Part shown: positions 35,221 to 43,707 of the stretch, one piece after another
Numbering within the stretch: the first letter of the stretch is position 1
How the letters are laid out: each line of letters begins with the position of its first letter
Assembly: GCA_027052175.1 (NCBI GenBank)
Contig: JALUFE010000034.1
Span: forward strand, 1 to 50,309
Source of the DNA: Helicobacteraceae bacterium
GTDB taxonomy: Bacteria; Campylobacterota; Campylobacteria; Campylobacterales; Sulfurimonadaceae
Reading direction: 5' to 3'
Length of the DNA stretch: 50,309 nucleotides
Made by a program: the position numbers and the translations under genes
Notes under the pieces: model-generated
Told to the model about the DNA's origin: nothing
Seen by the model: only the letters and a program-made list of their open reading frames with translations
Database searches by the model: none

Positions 35221-36225
35221 TTACCTTTTTTCCAATATATGCAGATACTCAAAAGTCCTATCAGCTTTATGGTTGCGATTTTGCGTTTTGTCCGCTTTGA
35301 AGCGTTGATACTCTTTGGTTTCTAAATGATACGCTCCATACTTTTGCATCACAGCTTTTACCTCATCTTCGCTCATAAGTCCTTCATTATTATAACTTAA
35401 AAAGATGTATCTAAAGTTTGCGTTTCGTATCAGCTCTTCAAAGCTGTAGAGTACTTCACTTTTCTTACAGTAGCTTGAGCGGTTGTACTCTCTTAACCCT
35501 GTTTTTCCTTTTGGGGTGAAGTTGTCGTATTTGGCTATGGTGTTGAGCAGATGGTAGTTTGCACCATATTGTCTTTGGTTGTAGGGTGGATCGAGGTAGA
35601 GGATATCACCCTCTATCCTCTTTATAAGTTCGTTACTGTCTTCGTTGTAAACTTCATGGGTATTGTCATTTATGATAAATTCCGCACCCTCAATTGTCAT
35701 CTCTTTTTGTGCCGATTTTTTGAGGTGTTTTAAAAACGCACCGTAAACACTTGCGGTGTTTGCTACCTTGTCGGCACTCTCGATCAGCGAAGCAAGCAAA
35801 AAGTAGTAGAGATCTTCATCCATCTCTTTATCTTCATACCACCGCTCTATCTGCACTCTTGCGCTATCGATCTTTTTGCCGTTTTCATCACTGAAGTAGC
35901 ATCGCCCGCTCCCGCTTCCAAGGCAGTAGTTGTTATAGATAAAGCCTGAGTCGATAAGGGAGGAGTTGTTGAGTTTTTCGAGGTATTTTTCTTTATTTTC
36001 TATCTCTTGATGGTTTTGGATATAGTTGCGATTGAGCACATAGCTATAATACTCCAAATCGTTAGCTATCACTTTTTTGACCTCTCTTTTAAAGGTGCGT
36101 CCAACTATCCCCGTCCCGGCAAAGATATCGCAAAATGTTTTCTCATTCAAGTCATCTCCGACGACATCTTTCACCGTTTGCTCTATCCAAGAGGAGAGCT
36201 TGTATTTGGAGCCTATATAGTTCAT
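35221..36225 (-). CDS. DNA adenine methyltransferase (D12 class), orphan
   Basis: A 334-residue N6-adenine methyltransferase of the Dam/D12 class. The SAM site is DIFAGTGIVGRTF near residue 33. The catalytic DPPYNQRQY is near 214, preceded by the opening MNYIGSKYKLSSWI typical of the class. No restriction endonuclease or specificity gene is adjacent; its neighbours are housekeeping genes. It may therefore be a solitary methylase controlling expression or repair, or the remains of a lost restriction system. It overlaps the TPR gene by 4 bp and runs into the Nif3-like gene. The recognition sequence cannot be predicted. Confidence 0.9.
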   Translation of the reverse strand: MNYIGSKYKLSSWIEQTVKDVVGDDLNEKTFCDIFAGTGIVGRTFKREVKKVIANDLEYYSYVLNRNYIQNHQEIENKEKYLEKLNNSSLIDSGFIYNNYCLGSGSGRCYFSDENGKKIDSARVQIERWYEDKEMDEDLYYFLLASLIESADKVANTASVYGAFLKHLKKSAQKEMTIEGAEFIINDNTHEVYNEDSNELIKRIEGDILYLDPPYNQRQYGANYHLLNTIAKYDNFTPKGKTGLREYNRSSYCKKSEVLYSFEELIRNANFRYIFLSYNNEGLMSEDEVKAVMQKYGAYHLETKEYQRFKADKTQNRNHKADRTFEYLHILEKR

Positions 36226-36857
36226 TTCTCTTCATTTAGCTCTTTTTCTAACTTTTCTATCTCCTCTTTCGCCGCTTCTAACTCGCCATCGAGTTCGAGT
36301 GCTTTTTTGTACTCCCCTATGGCATCTTGGATGTGTCCGAGGTCTTGGAGGATGTTGGCGTAGTTGAAGTGGTAGATGGCATTTTCAGGCTCAAGCCGCA
36401 AAGCTTTGCGGATCATCTCACCCGCTTTTGCGTACTGCTTTTTGGCTCGGTATGACGATGCCATCAGCGCATAGGTGGCTGGATCCTTGTCATCCCCTTT
36501 GAGGGCATCTTCAAGTGCTTCGATGGCATCTTGGTAGACCCCCTTTTTATAGTGGATAAAGCCGATCTTGTAGAGGATCTCCGCGTCAAAGGGTTTGCGG
36601 TAGTTAGCCTCTCTAAGAATCATCAATGCCTTATCGAGATCTCCATTTTCATACGCTTCATCCGCCTGCTCTATCAGCTCTTTGACGGTATAGATAGTTT
36701 GTGGGGAGAGTTCCTCTATATCTTTGTGTATCCCGCCATCATCGAACGGCTTTGGCGCACCGCCGCTTGGCTTGTCCTCAAGCGAGTTGATATGCTTGTA
36801 AACCTGATATGCGAAAAATGCGGTCAGTCCAAGTAAAATAAGTTGAAACAGTGTCAT
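36222..36857 (-). CDS. Membrane-anchored TPR protein
   Basis: A 211-residue protein with one N-terminal membrane segment (LFQLILLGLTAFFAYQVYKHI). After a Gly/Pro/Asp-rich linker come about four tetratricopeptide repeats (about 70-205: EQADEAYENGDLDKALMILREA, IGFIHYKKGVYQDAIEALEDAL, and so on), ending in a charged helix. It probably acts as a scaffold on the inner membrane, facing either side. Its ATG lies only 2 nt from the edge of palindromic copy D, and the AGGU in that arm would serve as the Shine-Dalgarno. It overlaps the methylase gene by 4 bp. Confidence 0.88.
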   Translation of the reverse strand: MTLFQLILLGLTAFFAYQVYKHINSLEDKPSGGAPKPFDDGGIHKDIEELSPQTIYTVKELIEQADEAYENGDLDKALMILREANYRKPFDAEILYKIGFIHYKKGVYQDAIEALEDALKGDDKDPATYALMASSYRAKKQYAKAGEMIRKALRLEPENAIYHFNYANILQDLGHIQDAIGEYKKALELDGELEAAKEEIEKLEKELNEEK

Positions 36858-36859
36858 AC

Positions 36860-37128
36860 GAGTACCTATCCATGAATCTTCTCAACTACTAGCGTTAAGA
36901 AAAGGGTACAGATGCAAGGCAGATTTTTGAAATCATAATGGCTCTACGATGAAAAAATCTAACGCCGTCAGATGTGCCCTTTTCTTAACGCCCACAGGGA
37001 GGTTCAAAATGATACCAACTACTGCGTTAAAAAGACTTGAAGCTACTTGTAGCGACTGCGTCTTTTTGCCTTGTACTTGGCGTCATTTTGAGCCTCTAGT
37101 AATTGAGAAGATTCATGGATAGGTACTC
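36860..37128. repeat. Palindromic Y-shaped intergenic element, copy D (unrelated outer arm)
   Basis: Outer arms 36860-36892 and 37096-37128 are 33 nt with one mismatch, which again is G-U in leftward RNA, but they begin GAGTACCTATCC and are unlike the arms of A-C. Two inner stem-loops follow: 36893-36990 (GCGTTAAGAAAAGGG and its complement) and about 37000-37095 (GAGGTTCAAAATGA and GTCATTTTGAGCCTC). The CAAGGC word facing an AACGCCGTC/ACTGCGTTA arm is kept. The element fills the whole space between the smpB stop codon, which it overlaps by 2 nt, and the TPR start. Confidence 0.88.
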
Positions 37129-37579
37129 ACAGTCCTTTGAGACTTCGCTCAATATCGCGCTTTTGATCTTTGGCTTTGAGATCGGCACGCTTGTCGTGGA
37201 GTTTTTTCCCCTTGGCGATGGCGATCTGGACTTTTGCGATATTTTTGTGGTTGAAGTAGATAGAAAGCGGCACGATCGTATAGCCCTCTCGCTCGACTGC
37301 CTTTTTGAGCTTTTCGATCTCTTTTTTGTGCAGCAGCAGTTTGCGCGCTCCGCGCTCCTCGTGTCCGTAGTAGTGGTGCGTGGTTTCCAGACGACCTATA
37401 TGCATATTAAAAAGGATCGGTTCGTCTTTGACGATTTTGATAAAGCTGTCTTTGAGATTGACCCGTTTTGCGCGCAGGGCTTTGACTTCGCTGCCTTGAA
37501 GCACGATGCCCGCTTCAAACTTCTCTATGATCTCGTAGTCATGATACGCTTTTTTGTTTCGTGCGAGTGTTTCGCCCAT
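37127..37579 (-). CDS. smpB: SsrA-binding protein SmpB
   Basis: A 150-residue protein that carries tmRNA to stalled ribosomes. Family blocks: [61 protein letters not shown] and the basic C-terminal helix [15 protein letters not shown]. The stop codon TGA uses the first two bases of palindromic copy D (TGAG...). The C-terminal tail after RSL is short (KGL), so the element may have set the end of the protein. No ssrA RNA gene is visible in this window. Confidence 0.96.
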   Translation of the reverse strand: MGETLARNKKAYHDYEIIEKFEAGIVLQGSEVKALRAKRVNLKDSFIKIVKDEPILFNMHIGRLETTHHYYGHEERGARKLLLHKKEIEKLKKAVEREGYTIVPLSIYFNHKNIAKVQIAIAKGKKLHDKRADLKAKDQKRDIERSLKGL

Positions 37580-37589
37580 AAATCACCTT

Positions 37590-37961
37590 CTATAATAATT
37601 TACAATCATACATTTTAAACTTACTATCAACACTGATAACTTTATACTCATTGACAATAGCTTGAGAGATGATCATCCTATCAAACGGATCACGATGATG
37701 AAACGGCAATATCCCAAGCATCATAGCACTTTTACCATCAAAATCCAAAATCTCTATCCCCATCTCTTTGGCTACGCTCAAAATATTACCCTCAAACTCC
37801 AAATGTCCGATCGATTTTTTGATCATTATCTCTGCGATGCTTAAAGAACTCAGATAGATATCATTGTCCAAATCTTCGATATAACGCATATACTTTTTAT
37901 CGATTTTTTCGACATCCCCTGCCAACCACAGAAATATATGCGTATCGATAATGATCTTCAC
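37590..37961 (-). CDS. PIN-domain toxin of a VapBC-like pair
   Basis: A 123-residue PIN ribonuclease of the Sll0205 subgroup. Start IIIDTHIFLWLAG with the first catalytic Asp; SSLSIAEIMIKKSIG with the Glu; HHRDPFDRMIISQA with the third acidic residue; VISVDSKFKMYD with the fourth. Such toxins cut specific RNAs when the antitoxin is lost. The start overlaps the antitoxin stop by 4 bp, as in most toxin-antitoxin pairs. It lies between smpB and ispE. Confidence 0.92.
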   Translation of the reverse strand: MKIIIDTHIFLWLAGDVEKIDKKYMRYIEDLDNDIYLSSLSIAEIMIKKSIGHLEFEGNILSVAKEMGIEILDFDGKSAMMLGILPFHHRDPFDRMIISQAIVNEYKVISVDSKFKMYDCKLL

Positions 37962-38206
37962 AGTCTGCTTCCATAAAACAGATCGTTTATCTCTTGGTTT
38001 TCATCATCAAAGTTTTCGGGTATTTTGATCTTTCCTTTGAGTTGTCCAAATTTTCTTATTTTTTTCTCTTCATCATAAGGCACAAGCATCGCCACTTTTT
38101 TGTGTTTTTTGCCAAACTCTATGACATACTTTTCACCATATTTTTGAACCTGTTCCAATATTGATGAAAATTCCGCTTTAAGCTGTCCTACTTGTATCGA
38201 TTGCAT
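37958..38206 (-). CDS. Antitoxin, Phd/YefM-like
   Basis: An 82-residue protein: an N-terminal strand-helix DNA-binding part (MQSIQVGQLKAEFSSILEQV, then GEKYVIEFGKKHKKVAMLVPY) of the Phd/YefM type, and an acidic C-terminal tail (PENFDDENQEINDLFYGSRL) expected to wrap the toxin. AAAAAAGGCTCTTCA precedes the ATG. It is the first gene of the pair and probably represses the operon. Confidence 0.88.
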   Translation of the reverse strand: MQSIQVGQLKAEFSSILEQVQKYGEKYVIEFGKKHKKVAMLVPYDEEKKIRKFGQLKGKIKIPENFDDENQEINDLFYGSRL

Positions 38207-38242
38207 TGAAGAGCCTTTTTTAGCTAATTATGCTCATTATAT

Positions 38243-39022
38243 CTATTTTTTTGACAAGTTGTCAAGATAAAAAAAGCTACTCCCGCTTCCACTGAAAAAC
38301 CACCCATCTTTTTTATACTTCTCAAGCTTTGGATAGAGTTTGAGCGCAGGTGCAAAGAGGTCGTTTGCCTCCATGGCGTCGTATCGCTCCAGCACCGCTT
38401 TGGAAGGCAGAGAGAGCCACCTATCTTGCTCCTCTTTGGAGATGGGATTAAAAAAGTTTTTTCTATACTCTTTATAGACCGCGGGGGTGGAGATCTCTAT
38501 CTTTGGGGTGAAGGTTTGAATATCCAGCGGCACTTCATCGAACTCTTCGACGATCTCCCCTACACCCGTGACATTGGCGCTTTTGTAGTTGTAAAGAAAA
38601 AAGGGCACATCCGCACCCACTTGCATCCCGACTCCTACAAGCTCCTCTATGCCAAGCCCCAAAGAGAGTTCCTCGTTACACATATGCAAAAAGGTCGCCG
38701 CGTCGCTGCTGCCTCCTCCAAGTCCGGCAAAAGCGGGGATGCGTTTTTGTACACCCACACCTTTTTCTTTAAAAAATGCCGTAAGCACATCGATTTTTGT
38801 CTTTTGCTCAAGCGCTTTGTAGGCTTTGTAGATCGTATTTTGCTGTGTCGTACAGCCAAAATCCCCCTCTATCAAAAACGCTCCGCTTCTATTGGGGATG
38901 AACTCCAGTTCATCATAGAGACTCTCTATGCGCATAAAGCGAGAAGCAAGTGTGTGATACTGCCCTCTTGTGCCCGTGATCTTTAAAAATACATTGACTT
39001 TGGCAAAGGCTTTGCGGCTCAT
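38243..39022 (-). CDS. ispE: 4-diphosphocytidyl-2-C-methyl-D-erythritol kinase
   Basis: A 259-residue GHMP kinase of the non-mevalonate isoprenoid pathway. [11 protein letters not shown] at the start and the ATP loop [17 protein letters not shown] (near 95-110) identify it, with [13 protein letters not shown] as a third block. It overlaps csrA by 4 bp. It is slightly short for the family but complete. The unit uvrD-truB-csrA-ispE has been seen in other Campylobacterota and looks like one operon. Confidence 0.95.
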   Translation of the reverse strand: MSRKAFAKVNVFLKITGTRGQYHTLASRFMRIESLYDELEFIPNRSGAFLIEGDFGCTTQQNTIYKAYKALEQKTKIDVLTAFFKEKGVGVQKRIPAFAGLGGGSSDAATFLHMCNEELSLGLGIEELVGVGMQVGADVPFFLYNYKSANVTGVGEIVEEFDEVPLDIQTFTPKIEISTPAVYKEYRKNFFNPISKEEQDRWLSLPSKAVLERYDAMEANDLFAPALKLYPKLEKYKKDGWFFSGSGSSFFYLDNLSKK

Positions 39023-39249
39023 TTTTTGATAAGTTTACTGAGATCTTCGAGGTTTTCAGTCTTGGCGTGTTTGGAAGCTTCGATGTTCATATCGGCAACA
39101 TCTTGAGCGAGTTCATCTCTGATGATAGTGACATCTTTTGGGGCGTCGATGCCGAGTTTGACGATCCCTTTTTCTATCGAGATCACTTTGACGTGGATAT
39201 TGTCCCCTATAAGGATCGACTCATCGGTTTTTCTGGCTAACACTAACAT
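39019..39249 (-). CDS. csrA: Carbon storage regulator CsrA
   Basis: A 76-residue RNA-binding dimer-forming protein. [25 protein letters not shown] and [18 protein letters not shown] are standard; the Arg in ARK and in IIRDE form the RNA site. The C-terminal 20 residues ([19 protein letters not shown]) extend past the core, as in the Campylobacter/Helicobacter form. It binds GGA-containing leaders and controls flagellin and other mRNAs. It overlaps truB by 7 bp and ispE by 4 bp. Confidence 0.96.
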   Translation of the reverse strand: MLVLARKTDESILIGDNIHVKVISIEKGIVKLGIDAPKDVTIIRDELAQDVADMNIEASKHAKTENLEDLSKLIKK

Positions 39250-40061
39250 ATAACTCTCCCTAGTTCGTAATGGACACTGCCGTTTTTTATCGTCACAACA
39301 CAGAGAAACTCTCCGCTGTCAAGATAGTAGGTGCCCTCGTTTTTGATCTTTAGATCCTCCAAAGCAAGTTTCCTTCCATATTTGAGATTGTCACTCTCTC
39401 CAAGGTATTCGTTCTTTGGTATCGCAAGCGCTTCTTTGATATCAAGCGGCTTTTCATCTTCATAGACAAAGCGCCCCTCACGCACACGCTCTAGCATACT
39501 GAGACTTCCATCCACTCCAAGCTTCCTGGCTATCAACTCTCCAAGCGAGCGGATATAGGTGCCCTCGCTCACTATCGCTTCAAAAGTAACAAAGGGGTGC
39601 ATATAGTGCAGCAACTTGATATCGTGGATCGTGGAGGTGACTTTTTTGAGTTCTACCTCCTTCCCCTCGCGCGCCAGATCGTAAGCTCTCTTACCATCTA
39701 TCTTTTTGGCGCTGAAAATCGGCGGCGTATAGGTCAGCTCTCCTTGGAAGCTCTCTACCGTCTCTTGGACTGCATCCAGCGAAAAAGGAGATAATATCTT
39801 CACATTTTCGATATTTTCGGTATCGAGCGAGGGGCTTTTGGCACCCAGCCAGAGTGTAGCGCGGTAGGTCTTGGGTGTTTTGTCCAAAAAGCGAAAGAGT
39901 TTCGTGTAGCTTCCAAAGCCAATGACAAGCACCCCCTTGGCAAAGGGATCGAGTGTACCCGAAAAGCCGGCTTTTTTCACACCGTACTTGCGTTTAAGCC
40001 GCCCCAAAAAGGCGTTTGAACCGATGCCGGCAGGTTTGTAAGCGACAAAGAGTCTCTTCAC
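39243..40061 (-). CDS. truB: tRNA pseudouridine-55 synthase
   Basis: A 272-residue enzyme that forms pseudouridine 55 in the T-loop of tRNAs. Catalytic block [19 protein letters not shown] with the nucleophilic Asp near residue 41. [20 protein letters not shown] at the N-terminus and the RNA-contact [21 protein letters not shown] also match. It overlaps uvrD by 4 bp and csrA by 7 bp. Confidence 0.96.
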   Translation of the reverse strand: MKRLFVAYKPAGIGSNAFLGRLKRKYGVKKAGFSGTLDPFAKGVLVIGFGSYTKLFRFLDKTPKTYRATLWLGAKSPSLDTENIENVKILSPFSLDAVQETVESFQGELTYTPPIFSAKKIDGKRAYDLAREGKEVELKKVTSTIHDIKLLHYMHPFVTFEAIVSEGTYIRSLGELIARKLGVDGSLSMLERVREGRFVYEDEKPLDIKEALAIPKNEYLGESDNLKYGRKLALEDLKIKNEGTYYLDSGEFLCVVTIKNGSVHYELGRVIC

Positions 40062-42106
40062 AGCTTCTCCACAAACGAAGCGAGGATCTCTCTTTTTGTA
40101 CCGCCGAAGTTGATAGTCAACTTGTACTCTTTCCCGCTTTTGCCAACCCCGATCACGCGCCCGGCACCAAAGATCTTGTGACGCACCAAGTCACCCTTTT
40201 TAAAGCTCGCACTCTTTTCTACCTTGAGCGAACCTTCGCAGAGTCCCGCTTCGTTGAAAAAGCGGCTCTTCTCCAGCTCACTGCGTCGCCCTTTATAAAA
40301 GCGGCTCTTGGCATGGGAGAGTGTAAGCGTATCTTTGGCTCGGGTAAAGGCGACGTAGCCAAGGCGTCTCTCCTCCTCCAAGTCGCTCCCCTCACCCACT
40401 ATAGGCAAGAAGCCCTCCTCAAGCCCCACGACAAAGACATGCCCAAACTCCAGGCCTTTTGCAGCGTGGATGCTCATCATAAAGATGCTCTCCCCCTCGA
40501 CCTCGTCCTGATCGCTTTGGAGCGAAATATCGTTGAGAAACTCAATGAGTTCCGCTTCGGGATTGTTCTTGACAAAGTCGCGGAACATTCCGTAAAACTC
40601 GTCGATGTTGAGTGTCTTTTCCACCTCATCGGGAGTGTTTTTGTAGATATCTTTGATATGGAAGGTCTCTTCGAGCACATCGATGAAGTCATACATCGAC
40701 CGCTTCGCCGACTCGGCGACGAAGCGGACATCCTCGACAAACTTTTTGAGCGTTGCCGTATTTTTCTTTTTCACCAGCGCCTCAAGCTCTGCGACCGTGC
40801 TACTTTCGATATATTCGAAGATAGACTTACTGCTGGCATGGGCGGCAAGCTCAAGCTTCTCTATGCTTGCTTTGCCGATACCCCGTTTTGGTTTGTTGAT
40901 AATGCGCTTGAGCGAGAAGTCATCATGGACATTGACCATCACACGCAGATAGCTCACAAGATCCTTGATCTCCGCACGATCATAAAAGCGAAGCCCGCCG
41001 ACAAGCTTGTAGTTGATCCCTGCGCGATTAAGCCCCTCTTCGAGGGAGCGCGAGAGGACATTGACGCGATAGAGTATGGCGATATCGCTGTGTTTTACAC
41101 CGCTATCGACTAGTTTTTGGATATTTTTGGCTATCTTTCTTGCCTCTTCGTTCTCATCGCCGGAGTTGAGCACCATAATCTCTTCCCCGTCACCTCGTGT
41201 CGATTCAAGCTCTTTTCCCAATCGCCCACGATTGTGGTTTATCAGAGTATTGGCAACTTTAAGGATCTGGTTTGTAGAGCGGTAATTTTTTTGCAGCTTA
41301 ATCACTTCTGCATTTTCGAAATCCTGATCGAATTCGATGATATTGCGTATATGCGCACCCCGCCATCCGTAAATGCTTTGATCATCATCTCCCACCACGC
41401 AGAGATTCTTATGCTCACTGCAGAGCTTTTTGAGCAGCATCAACTGCAATTCATTTGTATCCTGATACTCATCGACCATAATATATTGATATTTCTGCGA
41501 CATTGCAGAAGCTAACTCCGGATTTTTATCAAGTATGTCATAGGTGAGAGCAAGGAGGTCGTCAAAATCGACGAGATTGTTCTCTTTCAGATAGGTTTCA
41601 TACTCCTCATACACCTTGGCTATCTGCTGATAGTTGAAAAACTCCGCCTGTCTGTAAGCTTCATCAGGCGTGATCAATGAATTTTTATAACGCGATATCT
41701 CACTAGCAAGCAATTGAAGAGGAAGTTCGGAGTTGATCTTTTTCAGTATTTTTTTCTTATCGTCCGTATCGATCACGACGAAATTGTTCTCTCTTCCCAA
41801 AAGATGGATGTTGAACTTCAAAAAAAGCAGACCGAATTTATGAAAAGTACACAACAAAGGAGGATAGGTATCACTGCTTATAAGCCTGAGCGCTCTCTCG
41901 CGCATCTCTTTTGCCGCTTTATTGGTAAAAGTGAGTGTAAGTGTATTGACGGCCGGGATCCCCACGTGATCGATCAAATAAGCAAGCCTTGAGACGATTG
42001 TAGTCGTCTTTCCACTCCCGGCACCCGCCAGGATGAGCAGAGGCCCATCTATGCACTCTACCGCCCGCCTTTGATCTTCATTGAGGTTTTCAAATAGTTT
42101 TTCCAT
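40058..42106 (-). CDS. UvrD/Rep-family ATP-dependent DNA helicase
   Basis: A 682-residue superfamily 1A helicase. Motifs: LNEDQRRAVE (Q-motif), GAGSGKTTTIVSRLAYL (Walker A), TLTFTNKAAKEMRERA, MVDEYQDTNELQ, VVGDDDQSIYGWRGAH, LQKNYRSTNQIL, MSIHAAKGLEFGHVFVVGL, and EERRLGYVAFTRAKD. The C-terminus has a short PcrA/UvrD-like Tudor segment (FKKGDLVRHKIFGAGRVIGV...). It unwinds DNA in repair and replication. UvrD, Rep and PcrA cannot be told apart from the sequence alone. It is the first gene of the run uvrD-truB-csrA-ispE. Confidence 0.94.
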   Translation of the reverse strand: MEKLFENLNEDQRRAVECIDGPLLILAGAGSGKTTTIVSRLAYLIDHVGIPAVNTLTLTFTNKAAKEMRERALRLISSDTYPPLLCTFHKFGLLFLKFNIHLLGRENNFVVIDTDDKKKILKKINSELPLQLLASEISRYKNSLITPDEAYRQAEFFNYQQIAKVYEEYETYLKENNLVDFDDLLALTYDILDKNPELASAMSQKYQYIMVDEYQDTNELQLMLLKKLCSEHKNLCVVGDDDQSIYGWRGAHIRNIIEFDQDFENAEVIKLQKNYRSTNQILKVANTLINHNRGRLGKELESTRGDGEEIMVLNSGDENEEARKIAKNIQKLVDSGVKHSDIAILYRVNVLSRSLEEGLNRAGINYKLVGGLRFYDRAEIKDLVSYLRVMVNVHDDFSLKRIINKPKRGIGKASIEKLELAAHASSKSIFEYIESSTVAELEALVKKKNTATLKKFVEDVRFVAESAKRSMYDFIDVLEETFHIKDIYKNTPDEVEKTLNIDEFYGMFRDFVKNNPEAELIEFLNDISLQSDQDEVEGESIFMMSIHAAKGLEFGHVFVVGLEEGFLPIVGEGSDLEEERRLGYVAFTRAKDTLTLSHAKSRFYKGRRSELEKSRFFNEAGLCEGSLKVEKSASFKKGDLVRHKIFGAGRVIGVGKSGKEYKLTINFGGTKREILASFVEKL

Positions 42107-42210
42107 TTTTTTGGGTCTTCATCATCCTAATATTGTTTTATTATACCCTAATTTTTATAAAATTTTTCACTTTTTTCCAAGAAACTCTTGTAATTATTAT
42201 AATTATGGGT

Positions 42211-42226
42211 TATAATTTCAATTATA
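42211..42226 (+). promoter_or_regulatory. Palindrome before the lysR gene, possible autoregulatory operator
   Basis: TATAATT-TC-AATTATA is a perfect 7-2-7 palindrome containing a T-N11-A type core. It lies 22 nt before the ATG at 42249 and overlaps a likely -10 (TATAAT at 42211-42216). A related AT palindrome (TAATTATTATAATTA) lies just upstream. Confidence 0.5.
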
Positions 42227-42248
42227 AACCGCTCTTATAGGAATTATT

Positions 42249-43154
42249 ATGCTAAGAGATTTTGCAAAACTACAGACTTTTATGATGGTAATCAAGGAGA
42301 AAAGTTTCTCCAAAGCTTCGGCCAAACTGGGGATCTCGCAGCCCGCTGTCACCCAGCAGATAAAATATATCGAAGACTACCTTGACACCAAAGTGGTCCA
42401 AAGAAAGAAAAACGGAATTTTACTGACCAAAGAGGGAGAGGACCTTTACCGAATCGTCCAAAAGCTCGAAAAGTGCATCCAAAACAGTGAAAAAGAGCTG
42501 CTCAAAATCATCAACAAAGAGTTCACTTTCGTTATCGGTGCCTCGTATGCCATAGGCAACTACATCCTGCCAAACTACCTGAATGAAATCAAAAAACGCA
42601 TAGGCAACGAAGTCTATATGCATACGGGATTCTCCCAAGAGATCATAGATGAACTTGAGGATCGCAAAATAGATCTCGGGCTTATCGAGTCTCCGATATT
42701 TCATGACGATATCTACTACAGAGAGTGGCTCGACGACGAACTGGTTTTCTTCTCCAACCAGCCTCTTCCACGACAACTCAAAGCGGAAGATCTCTCCAAC
42801 TTCGACTGGATCTGCCGTGATGAAGCGAGCCACACAAGAAGACTGGTAGCGGAAGTATTTGAGGAGCTTGAGATAACCTGCAGCGACTTCAACGTTCTTG
42901 GCGTACTCACTTCACCGACTTCGATCAAAGAGACGATCATAAACTCCGACAAAAATGCCGAACGCCCGTTGGTATCGGTGATGAGTCGCCATGTTATCAA
43001 AAATGAAGTCAAAGAGGGCAGACTCTTCGAAGCACGCATCAAAGGACATAAAATAGAGAGAAAGCTCTATATTGCGTATTTGAAAGAACGCAAACATGAC
43101 GCCTTTGTCAACAACGTCGTGAACTATCTTCTTTCCCTCAACAAAATCTCTTAA
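42249..43154 (+). CDS. LysR-family transcriptional regulator
   Basis: A 301-residue regulator: an N-terminal winged helix (FAKLQTFMMVIKEKSFSKASAKLGISQPAVTQQIKYIEDYL) and a C-terminal periplasmic-binding-like effector domain (about 90-295). The effector pocket residues do not point to a named subgroup. AGGAA lies before the ATG, and there is a palindrome upstream that may be its own site. It stands alone, divergent from uvrD and convergent with the SspB-like gene. Targets are unknown. LysR regulators near cysteine genes often control sulfur uptake, but cysK here is five genes away on the other strand, so I do not infer a link. Confidence 0.92.
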   Translation: MLRDFAKLQTFMMVIKEKSFSKASAKLGISQPAVTQQIKYIEDYLDTKVVQRKKNGILLTKEGEDLYRIVQKLEKCIQNSEKELLKIINKEFTFVIGASYAIGNYILPNYLNEIKKRIGNEVYMHTGFSQEIIDELEDRKIDLGLIESPIFHDDIYYREWLDDELVFFSNQPLPRQLKAEDLSNFDWICRDEASHTRRLVAEVFEELEITCSDFNVLGVLTSPTSIKETIINSDKNAERPLVSVMSRHVIKNEVKEGRLFEARIKGHKIERKLYIAYLKERKHDAFVNNVVNYLLSLNKIS

Positions 43155-43176
43155 AAGAGGGGGGATGCCTCTCTTT
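43154..43176 (+). terminator. Intrinsic terminator of the lysR gene
   Basis: AAAGAGGGG (43154-43162) pairs with CCTCTCTTT (43168-43176) through nine base pairs, one of them G-T, around a GGATG loop. The stem starts at the stop codon. The T-run is short (three), so efficiency may be modest. Confidence 0.55.
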
Positions 43177-43233
43177 ACTGATATGCGCCGGTATCTCGTA
43201 AAGTAAATATTTTTGCATTAAACGAGCGTACGG

Positions 43234-43707
43234 TCAGTCCTTAAAAAACTTCTTGTTCTCCGGATTGGAGAGGAAAACACTCATAGATGCTTCTACACTC
43301 TTTTCATCAATGTCGGCTTTGGGCCGCTCGTCGGTTTGAAGCTCTTCGAGTTTCAGTTCGCTGAGATTGATGAAAATCGGTGTTTCATCGACGATGATCT
43401 GCATGATCGAAAGAAGCGGGACACTCACGACACTCCCGAAGTTCTCTGCACCAAATCCAGCTTCAAAAATCAGGTGATCGCTCTCTACATATGCACTCTC
43501 AAAAGTATATCCGGCAAGAAAAAAAAGCGTGAGATGTGAAAAACCGTCTTGCATGTATTCGGGAAGTTCGGGATTGAAACTAACATCGCTGATCTTGCAT
43601 AAGACACCGAAATTTTGCTCCTTATCGAACAAAAAGGCAAGCAAGTCACTCACATGCTGCTTCATCATCAACGCGAAATCGCGGTCTTTGGTTACATTAC
43701 TTAACAC
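43234..43707 (-). CDS. Possible SspB-like protein (ClpXP adaptor fold), uncertain
   Basis: A 157-residue cytoplasmic protein. GTG start at 43707, chosen because AAGGA lies 9 nt upstream. The middle resembles the SspB beta-sandwich: FLAGYTFESAYVESDHLIFEAGFG followed by VVSVPLLSIMQIIVDETP, where SspB has the arrangement IxLxIxPxAVxNL...DxVxFxARFGG...VSVPLxAVLAIYA. The C-terminus (VFLSNPENKKFFKD) could be the short ClpX-contacting tail. This is by pattern only and no search was possible. The stop TGA lies in a sequence resembling the outer arm of the palindromic elements (43224-43238). The gene overlaps the aminotransferase gene by 7 bp. Confidence 0.6.
   Translation of the reverse strand: MLSNVTKDRDFALMMKQHVSDLLAFLFDKEQNFGVLCKISDVSFNPELPEYMQDGFSHLTLFFLAGYTFESAYVESDHLIFEAGFGAENFGSVVSVPLLSIMQIIVDETPIFINLSELKLEELQTDERPKADIDEKSVEASMSVFLSNPENKKFFKD

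Noticed and set aside
40016-41113. 365-codon open frame on the plus strand
   Set aside because: It lies fully inside uvrD on the opposite strand. The uvrD frame carries all helicase motifs; this one shows only a mirrored composition.
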